The notes under the pieces: generated by a model | Database searches by the model: none | The model's input: the letters and a program-made list of their open reading frames with translations, nothing else | What the model was told of the DNA's origin: nothing | DNA from: JBFIHF01 sp964411125 | Lineage (GTDB): Bacteria > Myxococcota_A > Bradymonadia > Bradymonadales > Bradymonadaceae | Reading direction: 5' to 3' | Assembly (NCBI GenBank): GCA_964411125.1 | Contig: CAYPJU010000086.1 | Span: 1 to 25,849, forward strand | Length of the DNA stretch: 25,849 nt | Shown here: positions 14,681 through 22,144 of the stretch, in pieces | Numbering within the stretch: position 1 is the first letter of the stretch | Layout of the letters: every line of letters begins with the position of its first letter | Translations under genes and position numbers: made by a program

Positions 14681-16135
14681 TCAGCGCGCGGAATCGGGGG
14701 CGAACCGTTCCGGACGCGGAAGCCGCACGGTGAAGACGGTGCCGACGTCGACGGTCGATTCGATGTCGATGCTGCCCGAATGAGCCTCGACGATGGCGCG
14801 CGTCATCGCGAGCCCCAGCCCCGTACCTCCACCATCGTCGCGGCGGGTGAAGAAGCGGTCCCAGACACGTTCGAGATCCTCGGGAGGGATCCCCTTCCCA
14901 TCGTCGGCGACCTTGATCTCGACCCGCTCGCCGCTGCGCCGAACGGTGACGTCGACGCGGGTTCGGGCAAAGGAGAGCGCATTCTCGACCAGGTTGCGCA
15001 CGGCGCGCTCGATGTGCTCGGCCGACCCGTGGATCCACTGATCCGAGCAGTCGACCACGAGATCGACCTGGTAGCGGTCGTCCTGTTTGTAGGACTCCAT
15101 CGCGTTCTCGATGAGCTGGCCGACCGCGATCTCCTCACGGCGCGCCTGCGGTAGCCCGGATTCGGCGCGGGCGAGTTCGAGGAAGTTCGTGACGACGAGG
15201 TCGAGCCGGCGGCTCGAGTCGTTGAGAATGTTCGCGAGGCGCTCCGCTCGAGCGGCGGGGACGTCCTTCCCCTTGCCGAGCGATTCGGCGGCGGCGCGAA
15301 TGGCGGCGACGGGGTTCTTTATCTCGTGGGCCATGTCGGCCATGAACGCCTCGTTCTCCTCGCGACGCGCTTCGAGCGCTCGCAGGAGCTCGTTGAACGC
15401 GTCGGCGAGCTCGCCGAACTCGTCGTCGCCCCCCCGCTCGACCGGGAGCGTGGAGACGGGCGCACGGGTACGCTCGAGGACCTGCTCGCGCAGGGAACGC
15501 AGCGGGCTGATGATTCGGTAGGCGAGCCAGAGACCGAGCGCAGCCGCCAGCGCGAGGACGACCCCCATGATCTTGAGGACCTGGTAGCGTTCGTCGTACA
15601 GACCCGACGCGCCGCGCGCATCGGCGCTCGATACGTGGACGACCTTGGGGCGCGACCCGGTCAACTGCGCCCGCACTGCGAGCTCGCAGACGAGCAGGCT
15701 CCCATCGAGGACGTAGGAGCAGCCACCGTGGTGGCCGTCTTCGAGGCCACGCTCGATGACGGGCCGCTCCGGCAGCGCAGGTTGGGTGTCGTCCCAGTCG
15801 TCGATGCGCGGCACCGGGTCTGGCGCGAACAGGAGAATCTCACGCCACGACGGCGAGGTTCCGTCGGCGTCGACGACCACCGAGTTCGTCTGCGGGTCGA
15901 CCACGCGGACCCAGACGTCGAAGCGCTCCGCCAGCGCCTGGTGGTCGTCTGGAGGGGCGTCCATCCGGACGAGATCGGCGATCTGGCTCGAGGCGATGTC
16001 GAGATCGCTGCGCATCCGAAGACCGAGCGCGTCCTCGAAGGGGCTCGACAGCCACACGAAGACGACCGGTGCCACCACGAGGACGCAGATGACGGCGAGC
16101 GTCTTGGCGCGAAGAGAATTGAGGCCGAAGGTCAT
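14681..16135 (-). CDS. Membrane sensor histidine kinase with HAMP domain
   Basis: 484 aa. The ATG at 16135 overlaps the TGA of the response regulator gene by 4 nt (ATGA); an ATG 15 bp upstream is less likely. Two membrane segments (12-30 and 186-208) flank a periplasmic sensor of about 155 residues that has two cysteines (Cys139 and Cys150) likely to form a disulfide. A HAMP domain follows (about 208-260), then HisKA with phosphoacceptor H270 (MADMAHEIKNPVAAIRA) and an ATPase domain with NLVENALSFA, VADDGKGIPP and GGGTGLGLAMTRAIVEAHSG. It should autophosphorylate and pass the phosphate to the coupled regulator. The periplasmic sensor does not match any sensor type I know, so its signal is unknown. 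The gene converges with the GAF kinase gene, with only 12 bp between them. Confidence 0.93.
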   Translation of the reverse strand: MTFGLNSLRAKTLAVICVLVVAPVVFVWLSSPFEDALGLRMRSDLDIASSQIADLVRMDAPPDDHQALAERFDVWVRVVDPQTNSVVVDADGTSPSWREILLFAPDPVPRIDDWDDTQPALPERPVIERGLEDGHHGGCSYVLDGSLLVCELAVRAQLTGSRPKVVHVSSADARGASGLYDERYQVLKIMGVVLALAAALGLWLAYRIISPLRSLREQVLERTRAPVSTLPVERGGDDEFGELADAFNELLRALEARREENEAFMADMAHEIKNPVAAIRAAAESLGKGKDVPAARAERLANILNDSSRRLDLVVTNFLELARAESGLPQARREEIAVGQLIENAMESYKQDDRYQVDLVVDCSDQWIHGSAEHIERAVRNLVENALSFARTRVDVTVRRSGERVEIKVADDGKGIPPEDLERVWDRFFTRRDDGGGTGLGLAMTRAIVEAHSGSIDIESTVDVGTVFTVRLPRPERFAPDSAR

Positions 16136-16836
16136 GCCGCCTTTTTCCAACGGTAGCCGGCACCGATCACCGTCTCGATCTTGTCGAACTCGGGGTCGAC
16201 CTCCTCGAGTTTGCGACGCAGGCGGCGCACGTACGTGTCGATGATTCGGTCCGCCACGATCGAATCATCGCCCCGGATCAGCTCGAGCAGGCGGTCGCGG
16301 GACAGTACGATGCCGGGCCGAGTCGCGAACGCCTCCAGCATGCGGAACTCCGTCACCGTCACCGTGACGAGCTCGCCGGCATAGCGAACCTCGAGCCGCT
16401 CGGAATCGAGGGCGAGCTTCCCCTCTTCGACGACCGTCGGCTTCTCAGCGACGGAGGACTTCCCGCGGCGGGCCTCCTCGCGGCGCAGGAGTGCTTTCAC
16501 CCGAGCGGTGAGGACGCGGGTCGAGAAGGGCTTCGCCACATAGTCGTCGGCGCCGAGCTCGAGCCCCAGGGCCTCGTCGATCTCGTTGTCCCGCGAGGTG
16601 AGGAGGATCAGTGGCAGGTCGAACCCCTCCTCGCGAATGCGGCGACAGAGCGACAGTCCGTCGAGCTTCGGCATGTTGACGTCGCTGACGATGAGGTCCG
16701 GTTCGTCGTTTTTGAGGCGGATCCAGCCCTCTTCGCCGTCGTAGGCCACCACGACTTCGTAGCCTTCGTCTTCGAACGAGAGGGCGAGAACGTCGAGCAA
16801 GGAGCGATCGTCGTCGATGAGCAGGATCTTGGCCAC
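16132..16836 (-). CDS. OmpR/PhoB-family response regulator
   Basis: 234 aa from a GTG at 16836, preceded by AGAGGTT. This start places KILLIDDDRSLLDVL at the normal position; an upstream ATG would add 16 non-family residues. The receiver domain has D8/D9, phosphoacceptor D52 (VSDVNMP), T80 and K102 (AKPF). A linker of about 30 residues leads to a winged-helix DNA-binding domain (LTVTEFRMLEAFATRPGIVLSR-type helix, then DTYVRRLRRKLEE and GAGYRW), typical of PhoB-like regulators. It is first in a two-gene operon with its kinase. The start of the operon shares a 121-bp spacer with the divergent Bor-like lipoprotein gene, so that gene is a possible target. Target sites cannot be identified by eye. 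Confidence 0.95.
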   Translation of the reverse strand: MAKILLIDDDRSLLDVLALSFEDEGYEVVVAYDGEEGWIRLKNDEPDLIVSDVNMPKLDGLSLCRRIREEGFDLPLILLTSRDNEIDEALGLELGADDYVAKPFSTRVLTARVKALLRREEARRGKSSVAEKPTVVEEGKLALDSERLEVRYAGELVTVTVTEFRMLEAFATRPGIVLSRDRLLELIRGDDSIVADRIIDTYVRRLRRKLEEVDPEFDKIETVIGAGYRWKKAA

Positions 16837-16957
16837 GGGAACCTCTAAGCGCTTTAGTTTTCGCTGAACTCGCGAGATTGACACGCCGATCTGCGCATGT
16901 TAATCCCGCTGCGTCACTTCACAGATAACACTGTTGACCCAACTTTGAGAGGGCAAG

Positions 16958-17359
16958 ATGAAGCGAAGCGTAAGCGTAATTGTACTGCTCGCCGCCGTCT
17001 CGTTCATGACTGGCTGCTTCAGCACGACGTTCAGCTACACGAACAAGACGCCTGGCCGCACCGAAGACGTTGGCCGTACCTTCCTGATCCGAGGTCTCGT
17101 CGACCTCAATGATCCCCTCCGCGCATACGAACTGTGCCCGGAAGGCGTTCAGTCGGTGGAGACGGTCCACACCTTTGGCGACCAGTTCCTCGGCTGCATC
17201 ACGGTCGGGATCTACACGCCGAACACGGTCCGCGTGACCTGCGCCGGCGGAGGAGCACACAACTTCTACCTCAACGAGGATGACGAAGTTGTCGCCCAGC
17301 AGTCGTTCGACGAAAACGACACGATGGTGTCCGAAGTAGTCGCTAGCGACGTCCTGTAA
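16958..17359 (+). CDS. Bor-like lipoprotein
   Basis: 133 aa from an ATG preceded by GAGAGGG. Lipobox MTGC gives Cys20. The body matches the Bor pattern: FSYTNKTPG near the mature end, FLIRGLVDL, a central C-P-E-G (ELCPEGVQSVETVHTF), then GDQFLGCITVGIYTPNTVRVTCA. Bor (lambda) is a small outer-membrane lipoprotein linked to serum resistance in E. coli. Members outside phage are common in bacterial chromosomes with no known role. The protein is followed by a second Bor-like gene 27 bp downstream and shares its operon. A TTGACA at 16878-16883 could be a -35 box, but I do not see a convincing -10 box after it. Confidence 0.85.
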   Translation: MKRSVSVIVLLAAVSFMTGCFSTTFSYTNKTPGRTEDVGRTFLIRGLVDLNDPLRAYELCPEGVQSVETVHTFGDQFLGCITVGIYTPNTVRVTCAGGGAHNFYLNEDDEVVAQQSFDENDTMVSEVVASDVL

Positions 17360-17386
17360 CCCGAACCGAGACCTAGAGGTAAACAC

Positions 17387-17746
17387 ATGAAACGACTGAT
17401 TACATTGTTGTTCGTAGTTTCTCTGGCGGTCCCGACGCTCTCGGGCTGCTACCACAACCAGATCATCGTCGAGAAGAATTACAACGCCTCGGCGACCCAG
17501 CCCGACTGGGACAGCGGCTTCCAGATGTACCTGCTCGCCGGCCTGATTCCGCTCGGTGACAACCCCGTCGACCTGTCGGCTGCATGCCCGCAGGGTGCAG
17601 GCATCGTCGAAGTGAAGCAGAGCTTCGTCAACGGGCTGCTCAACTCGCTCATCGGCGTGATCCTCTCCTTCCAGGACCTCAAGGTCTACTGCGCGAAAGC
17701 TGCAGCGGAAGTCGAGACGGAAACGCCGCAGATCGCGTCGAACTGA
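17387..17746 (+). CDS. Second Bor-like lipoprotein
   Basis: 119 aa from an ATG preceded by AGAGGTAA. Lipobox LSGC gives Cys21. It shares the Bor pattern with its neighbour: FQMYLLAGLIPLG, CPQGAGIVEVKQSFVNGLLNSLIGVI, and LKVYCA. The GIYTP phrase is replaced by ILSFQD, so it is the more divergent of the two. The C-terminal tail is short and Glu/Thr-rich. It probably arose by duplication of its neighbour or an ancestor. The strong terminator just downstream ends the two-gene unit. The role is unknown; a surface or outer-membrane location is likely. Confidence 0.82.
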   Translation: MKRLITLLFVVSLAVPTLSGCYHNQIIVEKNYNASATQPDWDSGFQMYLLAGLIPLGDNPVDLSAACPQGAGIVEVKQSFVNGLLNSLIGVILSFQDLKVYCAKAAAEVETETPQIASN

Positions 17747-17775
17747 ATTCGACTCCATCGCGAGCCGTCTGATCT

Positions 17776-17806
17776 GGGCTCCCGTTCGACGGGAGCCCTT
17801 TTCTTT
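17776..17806 (+). terminator. Strong intrinsic terminator after the Bor-like genes
   Basis: A perfect 10-bp stem (GGGCTCCCGT/ACGGGAGCCC) with a TCG loop is followed by TTTTCTTT. It is 30 bp past the stop at 17746. Confidence 0.95.
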
Positions 17807-17821
17807 GCCTGCGACAACCTC

Positions 17822-18580
17822 GTGCTTCGACTCCTGATCATCACGATGCTCCTGTTGTGGAGCCCGGCCCTCGTCGCTCAGGACCGGGCCGAGAAGCTGA
17901 ACTACGAGATCACGTGGGGGCTGAACGACGTCGCGACCATGACGATCGACAACGCCTGCCCGAGAGCCAGATACACCGCTTCGGCCCTCACCGCCCGAAG
18001 CCAGGGCGCGGCCGAACAGATCCACTCCTTTCGCATCCGGTTCGACTCCTTCGCGCCCCGGCTCGGCGAGTTCCCTTTCGAGGGCCGGACCACGATCACG
18101 GAAGAGGGGAAACCGCGATCGTTCAAGACGCGGTTCGACCAGAAGAAAGGGAAATTCGAGGTCACCAAGGAGATCGAGAACCGGACTTCCGGGCTGAAGG
18201 TGAAGCTCGGCAAACCCACCCACGACATGCTCTCCTGGCTCGCCGAGCTCCGCTCGCGAAAGCTCGAGGCCGGTCAACGTCATGACTTCTGGGTGTGGGA
18301 CGGCTGGAAGCTCTCGCGCGTCTCTGCGACCGTCGGCAAGATCGAGCGCATCTGGACGCCGCTCGGCACGTACCGCGCTCACCGGCTCGACATCACGCGC
18401 ACGCGCCTGCACCACTCCGGGCCGACGACGTACCAGAAGAAGCGCGAGACCCGCGAGATCGGGCAGATGTGGCTGGCGGTGGACCCCGGACACCTACCGG
18501 TCGCGATGGACTTCGACGCCCCGGTCGGCACGGCGAAGATCCGGCTGACGCGTGCGGTGTACGGCGCCTGCAGCGACTAG
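17822..18580 (+). CDS. DUF3108-family exported protein
   Basis: 252 aa from a GTG at 17822; an ATG at residue 9 (17846) is a reasonable alternative. A signal peptide ends PALVAQD (about residue 20). The body has LNYEITWGLNDVATMTI at the start, and GQMWLAVDPGHLPVAMDFDAPVGTAKIRLTRAV near the end, the pattern of DUF3108 (YEL-W-x-x-x-x-G at the N-terminus; W-x-x-D-x-x-x-LPV at the C-terminus). DUF3108 proteins are probably periplasmic beta-rich proteins without a proven role. The gene begins only 15 bp after the strong terminator and lacks a visible ribosome binding site, so its promoter would have to overlap the terminator or transcripts are leaderless; this may instead favour the ATG at 17846. 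Confidence 0.82.
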   Translation: MLRLLIITMLLLWSPALVAQDRAEKLNYEITWGLNDVATMTIDNACPRARYTASALTARSQGAAEQIHSFRIRFDSFAPRLGEFPFEGRTTITEEGKPRSFKTRFDQKKGKFEVTKEIENRTSGLKVKLGKPTHDMLSWLAELRSRKLEAGQRHDFWVWDGWKLSRVSATVGKIERIWTPLGTYRAHRLDITRTRLHHSGPTTYQKKRETREIGQMWLAVDPGHLPVAMDFDAPVGTAKIRLTRAVYGACSD

Positions 18581-18638
18581 CGTTTCCGGCGCTCTGATGC
18601 AGGTGCTAGAATCCGCGAACTCAATTCATGGAGGCTGT

Positions 18639-19121
18639 ATGCGGTTGAAAACGACCCTGGGGACCATCGGTCTATCTCTTCTTCTCGTTGGTCCGGCGAC
18701 TGCGCAGACCAAGGCTCAGAAGGAGCAATCGTCGGCAAAGAAGTCGAAGAAAACGCCACGGAAGTTGACGAGGGCTGAGCAAGCGAAGCTCTCGTCGGCA
18801 AAGACGACGGTGAGCACACGTGTCAAGGCTCTGGACGCGAAGACGATGAACGCGAAGAGCGTGAAAAGCGCGCTCGCCGCGGTCGCCGACCTCCAGGCGC
18901 GGCTCGACGGGCTGGTCGGGGAAGACGGACTCGTGGGCGAAGACGGACTCGTGGGTGAAGACGGCAAGCAGGCGATGAAGGCGAACGCCGATTTGAAATC
19001 GACGCTGGTTTCGATCGAGAAGAAGCTCGACAAAGGGGACGCGAAGGGAGCGTTGGCGCTTCAGCCCCAACTGAACGGGCAGATCCAGGAACTGGAAGCT
19101 GCGATCGAGAAGCTGCAATAG
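18639..19121 (+). CDS. Small exported helical protein with LVGEDG repeats
   Basis: 160 aa from an ATG preceded by GGAGG (18630-18634). TAGAAT (18607-18612) could be its -10 box. A signal peptide ends ATAQT (about residue 23). The mature protein is very rich in Lys and Ala and mostly helical (KKSKKTPRKLTRAEQAKLSS, then SVKSALAAVADLQARLDG, then ALQPQLNGQIQELEAAIEKLQ), so it probably forms a coiled coil or helical bundle. The middle has three tandem LVGEDG units (residues 92-109). Family not recognised. The high positive charge might bind DNA, lipid A or peptidoglycan, but that is a guess. The gene converges with a DUF952 gene, with 4 bp between their stops. Confidence 0.8.
   Translation: MRLKTTLGTIGLSLLLVGPATAQTKAQKEQSSAKKSKKTPRKLTRAEQAKLSSAKTTVSTRVKALDAKTMNAKSVKSALAAVADLQARLDGLVGEDGLVGEDGLVGEDGKQAMKANADLKSTLVSIEKKLDKGDAKGALALQPQLNGQIQELEAAIEKLQ
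18912..18965 (+). repeat. Three 18-bp in-frame repeats (LVGEDG)
   Basis: Three tandem copies of an 18-nt unit encode LVGEDG three times. Third codon positions differ between copies (for example CTG/CTC/CTC and GGG/GGC/GGT) while the amino acids do not, so the peptide repeat appears selected and not merely slippage. Confidence 0.85.
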
Positions 19122-19125
19122 CGAG

Positions 19126-19452
19126 TCACGGCATTCGCCAGCGACCCTCCACGCGTTCGAGTTCGACGACCTCGATGACCATCTTGGTGGGGAGGAAGCC
19201 GTAGAGGTGGGGGAAAGCCCCGTGTCCCGACGTGTCCTCTTCCACCACGACGAGTTCGCGCGCATCAACCCGGAGAGCAAGCAAGCGAGGAGCGTCGGGG
19301 TAGAACCGGTTGGCGGAACGCTCGACCTGATGGGCAAACGAAAGATGGATGAAACCCTCCTCGGCGAGAGATGGGGGCTCATACTGTCCCGTTTCGAGGG
19401 CAGCGTTCCAGTCCGCCGGGACCACGAGATGAAAGAGCTCGCGACCGCTCAC
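19126..19452 (-). CDS. DUF952-family protein
   Basis: 108 aa from a GTG at 19452 that overlaps the preceding stop by 4 nt (GTGA). It follows the DUF952 pattern closely: ELFHLVVPADWNAALETGQY, SLAEEGFIHLSF, ANRFYPDAPRLLALRVDARELV, GHGAFPHLYGFLPTKMVIEVVEL, ending RWRMP. DUF952 proteins are small cytoplasmic beta-rich proteins of the ADP-ribosyl-transferase-like or glutathione-transferase-associated kind, with no proven reaction. It is second in a two-gene operon with a small membrane protein. The conserved FIH and FPHLYG motifs are intact. Confidence 0.9.
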   Translation of the reverse strand: MSGRELFHLVVPADWNAALETGQYEPPSLAEEGFIHLSFAHQVERSANRFYPDAPRLLALRVDARELVVVEEDTSGHGAFPHLYGFLPTKMVIEVVELERVEGRWRMP

Positions 19453-19748
19453 CGTCGTGCCCCGGAAAGGAGACGGCGTTCGAAGTCCGCGAGCTCGTCC
19501 TCCCGCTCGTAGCCGACGAGGAGCGTCTCTCGATCGTCGCGGAGCTTCCGATTTTCCCGTTCGCTCCGGCTCAGCTTGAAAGCGAGGTAGGCGCCTCCGC
19601 CGACGACTCCGGCGAAGAGGGAGGCGTAGATGAAGAACGTCGCCCAGTGAAGGAACCAGATCAGGTGAGAGAAGAGGAAGATCGCGCCGGCGGTCATCAG
19701 GACGGTCTTCACGACCAGTCCGAGGTTCGATCCATCGTCGTTCGACAT
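19449..19748 (-). CDS. Small membrane protein with two membrane segments and a charged helical tail
   Basis: 99 aa from an ATG preceded by AAGGAG at ideal spacing. There are two hydrophobic segments (about 11-30 and 34-57), then a charged helix (KLSRSERENRKLRDDRETLLVGYEREDELADFERRLLSG). The layout resembles small envelope or holin-like proteins, but no phage genes are near, and I do not assign a family. It heads a coupled pair with the DUF952 gene. Confidence 0.83.
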   Translation of the reverse strand: MSNDDGSNLGLVVKTVLMTAGAIFLFSHLIWFLHWATFFIYASLFAGVVGGGAYLAFKLSRSERENRKLRDDRETLLVGYEREDELADFERRLLSGARR

Positions 19749-19888
19749 GAGTGGCTCCTTCGCGTGGGGTTGGGTTCCATTCCACGCTAGCGAGGATCGG
19801 TATTCCGTTCCTTCGGTAAAATTCTAAGCAACCGATGCACGCACCCGAACATCGCATTCGAGCCCCCTCTTCACCTGCCGGAGTGAGC

Positions 19889-20101
19889 ATGGCCGAACAT
19901 CCCGCTCATCCTCGACGTCTCGAAACCACCGGCTGGACTTCGGCGGCGGGGCTCTTCGACTACCGGCACTGGGAAGTGGAGCGTGTCGACGGCGACGACG
20001 CGGTGCTGCGCGCAGTTCTCGCCCCCGAGGTATCGCTGCGCGTTCCCTGGCGCCAGCTTCGTGACCGAGCCTGTTGGGCGCCGGGCTGGGTTCCCCTCTA
20101 G
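19889..20101 (+). CDS. TIGR02450-type Trp-rich small protein
   Basis: 70 aa from an ATG at 19889, preceded by GGAG; an ATG at 19835 would add 18 residues and has no such site. The sequence runs GWTSAAGLFDYRHWEVERV, AVLRAVLAPEVSLRVPWRQLRDRACWAPGWVPL. The spacing of K/GWT, H-W/F-x-V, A-V-L, the W-R-x-L-x-D and the closing W-x-x-GW match the TIGR02450 (DUF2389) Trp-rich family found mainly in Gammaproteobacteria and Cyanobacteria. Function unknown. A TAAAAT at 19817-19822 may be its -10 box. It stands alone. Confidence 0.75.
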   Translation: MAEHPAHPRRLETTGWTSAAGLFDYRHWEVERVDGDDAVLRAVLAPEVSLRVPWRQLRDRACWAPGWVPL

Positions 20102-20245
20102 TCGCAGTTTCGATCACAACGGTTTCTCAACCCCCATCCGATTGTTGCGCGCTTCCCCCGACGGACGGCCGAGCGGCTTGCCACGCCACCCTGGCCAATT
20201 CGCAAGTCGTTGATAGCAGTAAAGAATACCAATCAACCACTCGTC

Positions 20246-20298
20246 TTATCTATTTTTTTAGATAAATCGTTGATCTTCAGCTCGGCGGACGGTATCGA
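20246..20298 (+). promoter_or_regulatory. AT-rich palindrome and possible promoter for the Cys-rich lipoprotein gene
   Basis: TTATCTA and TAGATAA (20246-20252 and 20259-20265) form a perfect palindrome around six T, in the most AT-rich patch of the window. Just downstream, TTGATC (20270-20275) and TATCGA (20293-20298) are 17 bp apart and could be -35 and -10 boxes, about 50 bp before the start codon. The palindrome would then lie just upstream of the -35, where an activator or UP element usually sits. Confidence 0.35.
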
Positions 20299-20349
20299 TG
20301 GGGTCCTACTGAGACGTGGGGTGCGAGCCCCCGAACGATTGGAGACGCC

Positions 20350-21348
20350 ATGAATGAATTTCGAGCCCGCCGCACCCTGATGTTTTTCGTCACCGCCCTC
20401 GCCGTGGGGTGTTCTGGTCCCGTCGACGACACAGATTCCGAGTCTCGCTCCGAGGGACTGACCAAAGCCGAGGCCCGGACGCTGCCCGACGGCAAACTCG
20501 ATACCGGAGAGGACGTCTGCGCGGCGGAAGGGTGGTACGTCGACGGCGAGTGCGACGACTTCTGCGCGGATCTGGACGGTGACTGCACTTACGCGGAGGC
20601 GTGCGCCACCGATTCGACCTGCGGGCGCGGAACACAGTGCCTCGACGGCGTCTGCCGCGAACCGTTCCTGAACGGTTCGTGCGTCGTCGATGCCGACTGC
20701 GCCTCCGATGCGGCGTGTGTCGACGGCGCTTGCCAGGTGTCGGAGGAGGAGTGCTCGAGCGATGCAGATTGTGGGGCCGGCAGCGGGTGCGTCGACGGAA
20801 CGTGCCAGGCGATCGAGGCGCCGTGCACGTCGGACAGCGAATGCGGGCCCGAGCAGAGCTGTCAGGTCGGGGAGTGCACGGACACCCCGACGCCGTCGAA
20901 CGAGTGTTCGGCCGACGAGGATTGTGGCTTCGGGAGCGGTTGCGTCGACGGGACGTGCCAGGCCATCCCGGCCCCCGACACGTGCACGGTCGACGAAGAC
21001 TGCGGCATCGGGAGCGGGTGCGTCGACGGGACGTGCCAGGCCATCCCGGCCCCCGATGCGTGCTCGGTCGACGAAGACTGTGGCGTTGGAAGTGAGTGCG
21101 TCGACGGAACGTGCAAGGCGGTCCCCGCGCCCGACCGGTGCATGGTCCACGAAGACTGCGGCGAGGGTAGTGCGTGTGTGGACGGCATCTGTCGAGCCCT
21201 ACCGACGGCGTGCACGACGGACGCCGAGTGTGCGGACGACGAAGTTTGCGTCGAAGGCGCATGCGCCGAGACCGGTCCCGCATGCGAAACCGATGCGGAA
21301 TGCGCGCCCGGCCAGGTGTGCATCGACGCCGTCTGCGTGGTCGAGTGA
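20350..21348 (+). CDS. Cys-rich repeat lipoprotein
   Basis: 332 aa from an ATG preceded by GGAG. Lipobox LAVGC gives Cys21. After an acidic Ser-rich segment, residues about 57-325 hold about ten Cys-rich units of the form C-x5-C-x5-C-x4-C (for example CTVDEDCGIGSGCVDGTC), often with DEDCG and CVDGTC phrases. Such units are detected in databases as Dickkopf/EB-like or similar disulfide-rich repeats, and are frequent in Myxococcota surface proteins. They should be disulfide-bonded in the periplasm or outside. Three central units (20905-21138) are 26-residue copies with nearly identical DNA. The protein ends CIDAVCVVE. Function is unknown; adhesion or matrix roles are plausible. Confidence 0.88.
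   Translation: MNEFRARRTLMFFVTALAVGCSGPVDDTDSESRSEGLTKAEARTLPDGKLDTGEDVCAAEGWYVDGECDDFCADLDGDCTYAEACATDSTCGRGTQCLDGVCREPFLNGSCVVDADCASDAACVDGACQVSEEECSSDADCGAGSGCVDGTCQAIEAPCTSDSECGPEQSCQVGECTDTPTPSNECSADEDCGFGSGCVDGTCQAIPAPDTCTVDEDCGIGSGCVDGTCQAIPAPDACSVDEDCGVGSECVDGTCKAVPAPDRCMVHEDCGEGSACVDGICRALPTACTTDAECADDEVCVEGACAETGPACETDAECAPGQVCIDAVCVVE
20905..21210 (+). repeat. 78-bp in-frame repeats within the Cys-rich lipoprotein
   Basis: Three consecutive 78-nt units begin at 20905, 20983 and 21061, followed by a 72-nt unit at 21139. A 38-bp segment is identical between 20941-20978 and 21019-21056, pointing to recent duplication. Copy number may vary between strains. Confidence 0.88.
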
Positions 21349-21421
21349 CCTGCCTTCGACGAACCTCCGACGATCGCGCGATTGACGGTCGTCGTAGGAT
21401 CGCGAACTCTGTTGGAGCTCC

Positions 21422-22144
21422 ATGGAAGACACCGATCTCGTTCGCAGACTGACCTACGCCGCCCTTCGCCCCGCTGCTCGTCTTGCGGTCCGAGGAGGGA
21501 TGTCGCTGCGCGACGTGAAGAAGCTCGTGGAGCTGGCGTACTACCAGGAGGCGCGTCGACGAGGGCTGAAGATGAAGGAGGTCGCGGAGCTGATGTCGGT
21601 GAGCATGGCGAAGGTCGGTCTGCTGTCCAAGGGTCTGAAGGAGTACTTCCTGCAGCCCGAGCTGGAGCACGGAATCGGACGGCAGATCATCTCGCTCCTG
21701 TGGGCAACGCCGCTCTCGGAGGCGCGGATCACGCAGGCGCTCCCGGAGTACGACGACGAGGAGGTCCGCGCGGCGCTCGACCGGCTGGTCGAACGTGGCC
21801 ACCTTCACCGAACCGACGAACGGACGGAGCAGTACTCTCTTGGTGCGCCGATGCACCGTCTCGAGACGGACCCTTGGATGGCGAAGGTGGACGGGTTCAA
21901 CACACTGCTGACCACGGTATCTGCTGCGGTCCGCCGTCGATTCTTTCTGCCGGACGAGCGCGCGATGGTCCGAAACGTGGCGTTTCGCGTGCGGCCCGAG
22001 GACGTCGATCGGTTGAGAGAGCATTACGAACGAGAACTGTTTCCCCTGATCTGTGAGCTAGACGAGGCGGTCCAGGGCGACGAGGAGTCGGTACCAATTC
22101 GACTATCGATGCTGTGGGCCCCCGACCTGGAGGACGAAGAATGA
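21422..22144 (+). CDS. DUF6502-like probable DNA-binding protein
   Basis: 240 aa from an ATG preceded by GGAG. There is no signal peptide. The N-terminus has LRPAARLAVRGGMSLRDVKKLVELAYYQEARRRGLKMKEVAELMSVSMAKVGLLSKGLKEYF, which resembles the helix-turn-helix region of DUF6502 proteins (LRPLARLLLRRGVS...R). A second winged-helix-like region follows (IISLLWATPLSEARITQALPEYDDEEVRAALDRLVERGHLHR). The rest (about 145-240) is helical with RFFLPDERAMVRNVAFRVRPEDVDRLREHYERELFPLI. It is probably a cytoplasmic regulator. Its last 4 nt overlap the start of a lipoprotein gene (ATGA), and another lipoprotein of the same Cys-rich type precedes it, which suggests that it regulates this set. Direct evidence for DNA binding is absent. 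Confidence 0.78.
   Translation: MEDTDLVRRLTYAALRPAARLAVRGGMSLRDVKKLVELAYYQEARRRGLKMKEVAELMSVSMAKVGLLSKGLKEYFLQPELEHGIGRQIISLLWATPLSEARITQALPEYDDEEVRAALDRLVERGHLHRTDERTEQYSLGAPMHRLETDPWMAKVDGFNTLLTTVSAAVRRRFFLPDERAMVRNVAFRVRPEDVDRLREHYERELFPLICELDEAVQGDEESVPIRLSMLWAPDLEDEE

Noticed and set aside
16878..16904. Promoter of the first Bor-like gene
   Set aside because: TTGACA is perfect, but the best -10 candidates have poor sequence or spacing, so it was not listed as a feature.
19449..19748. Phage holin
   Set aside because: Two membrane segments and a charged tail fit, but no lysin or other phage gene is nearby, and the gene is coupled to a DUF952 gene.
20285..20349. Riboswitch (cyclic-di-GMP type) before the Cys-rich lipoprotein gene
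   Set aside because: There is a GGGG/CCCC stem, but the conserved bases of the GEMM aptamers are not present.
20390..22024. Minus-strand open frame of 544 codons opposite the Cys-rich lipoprotein
   Set aside because: Arg/Pro/Ser-rich shadow of the repeats; the plus strand has a lipobox, a ribosome binding site and ordered cysteines.
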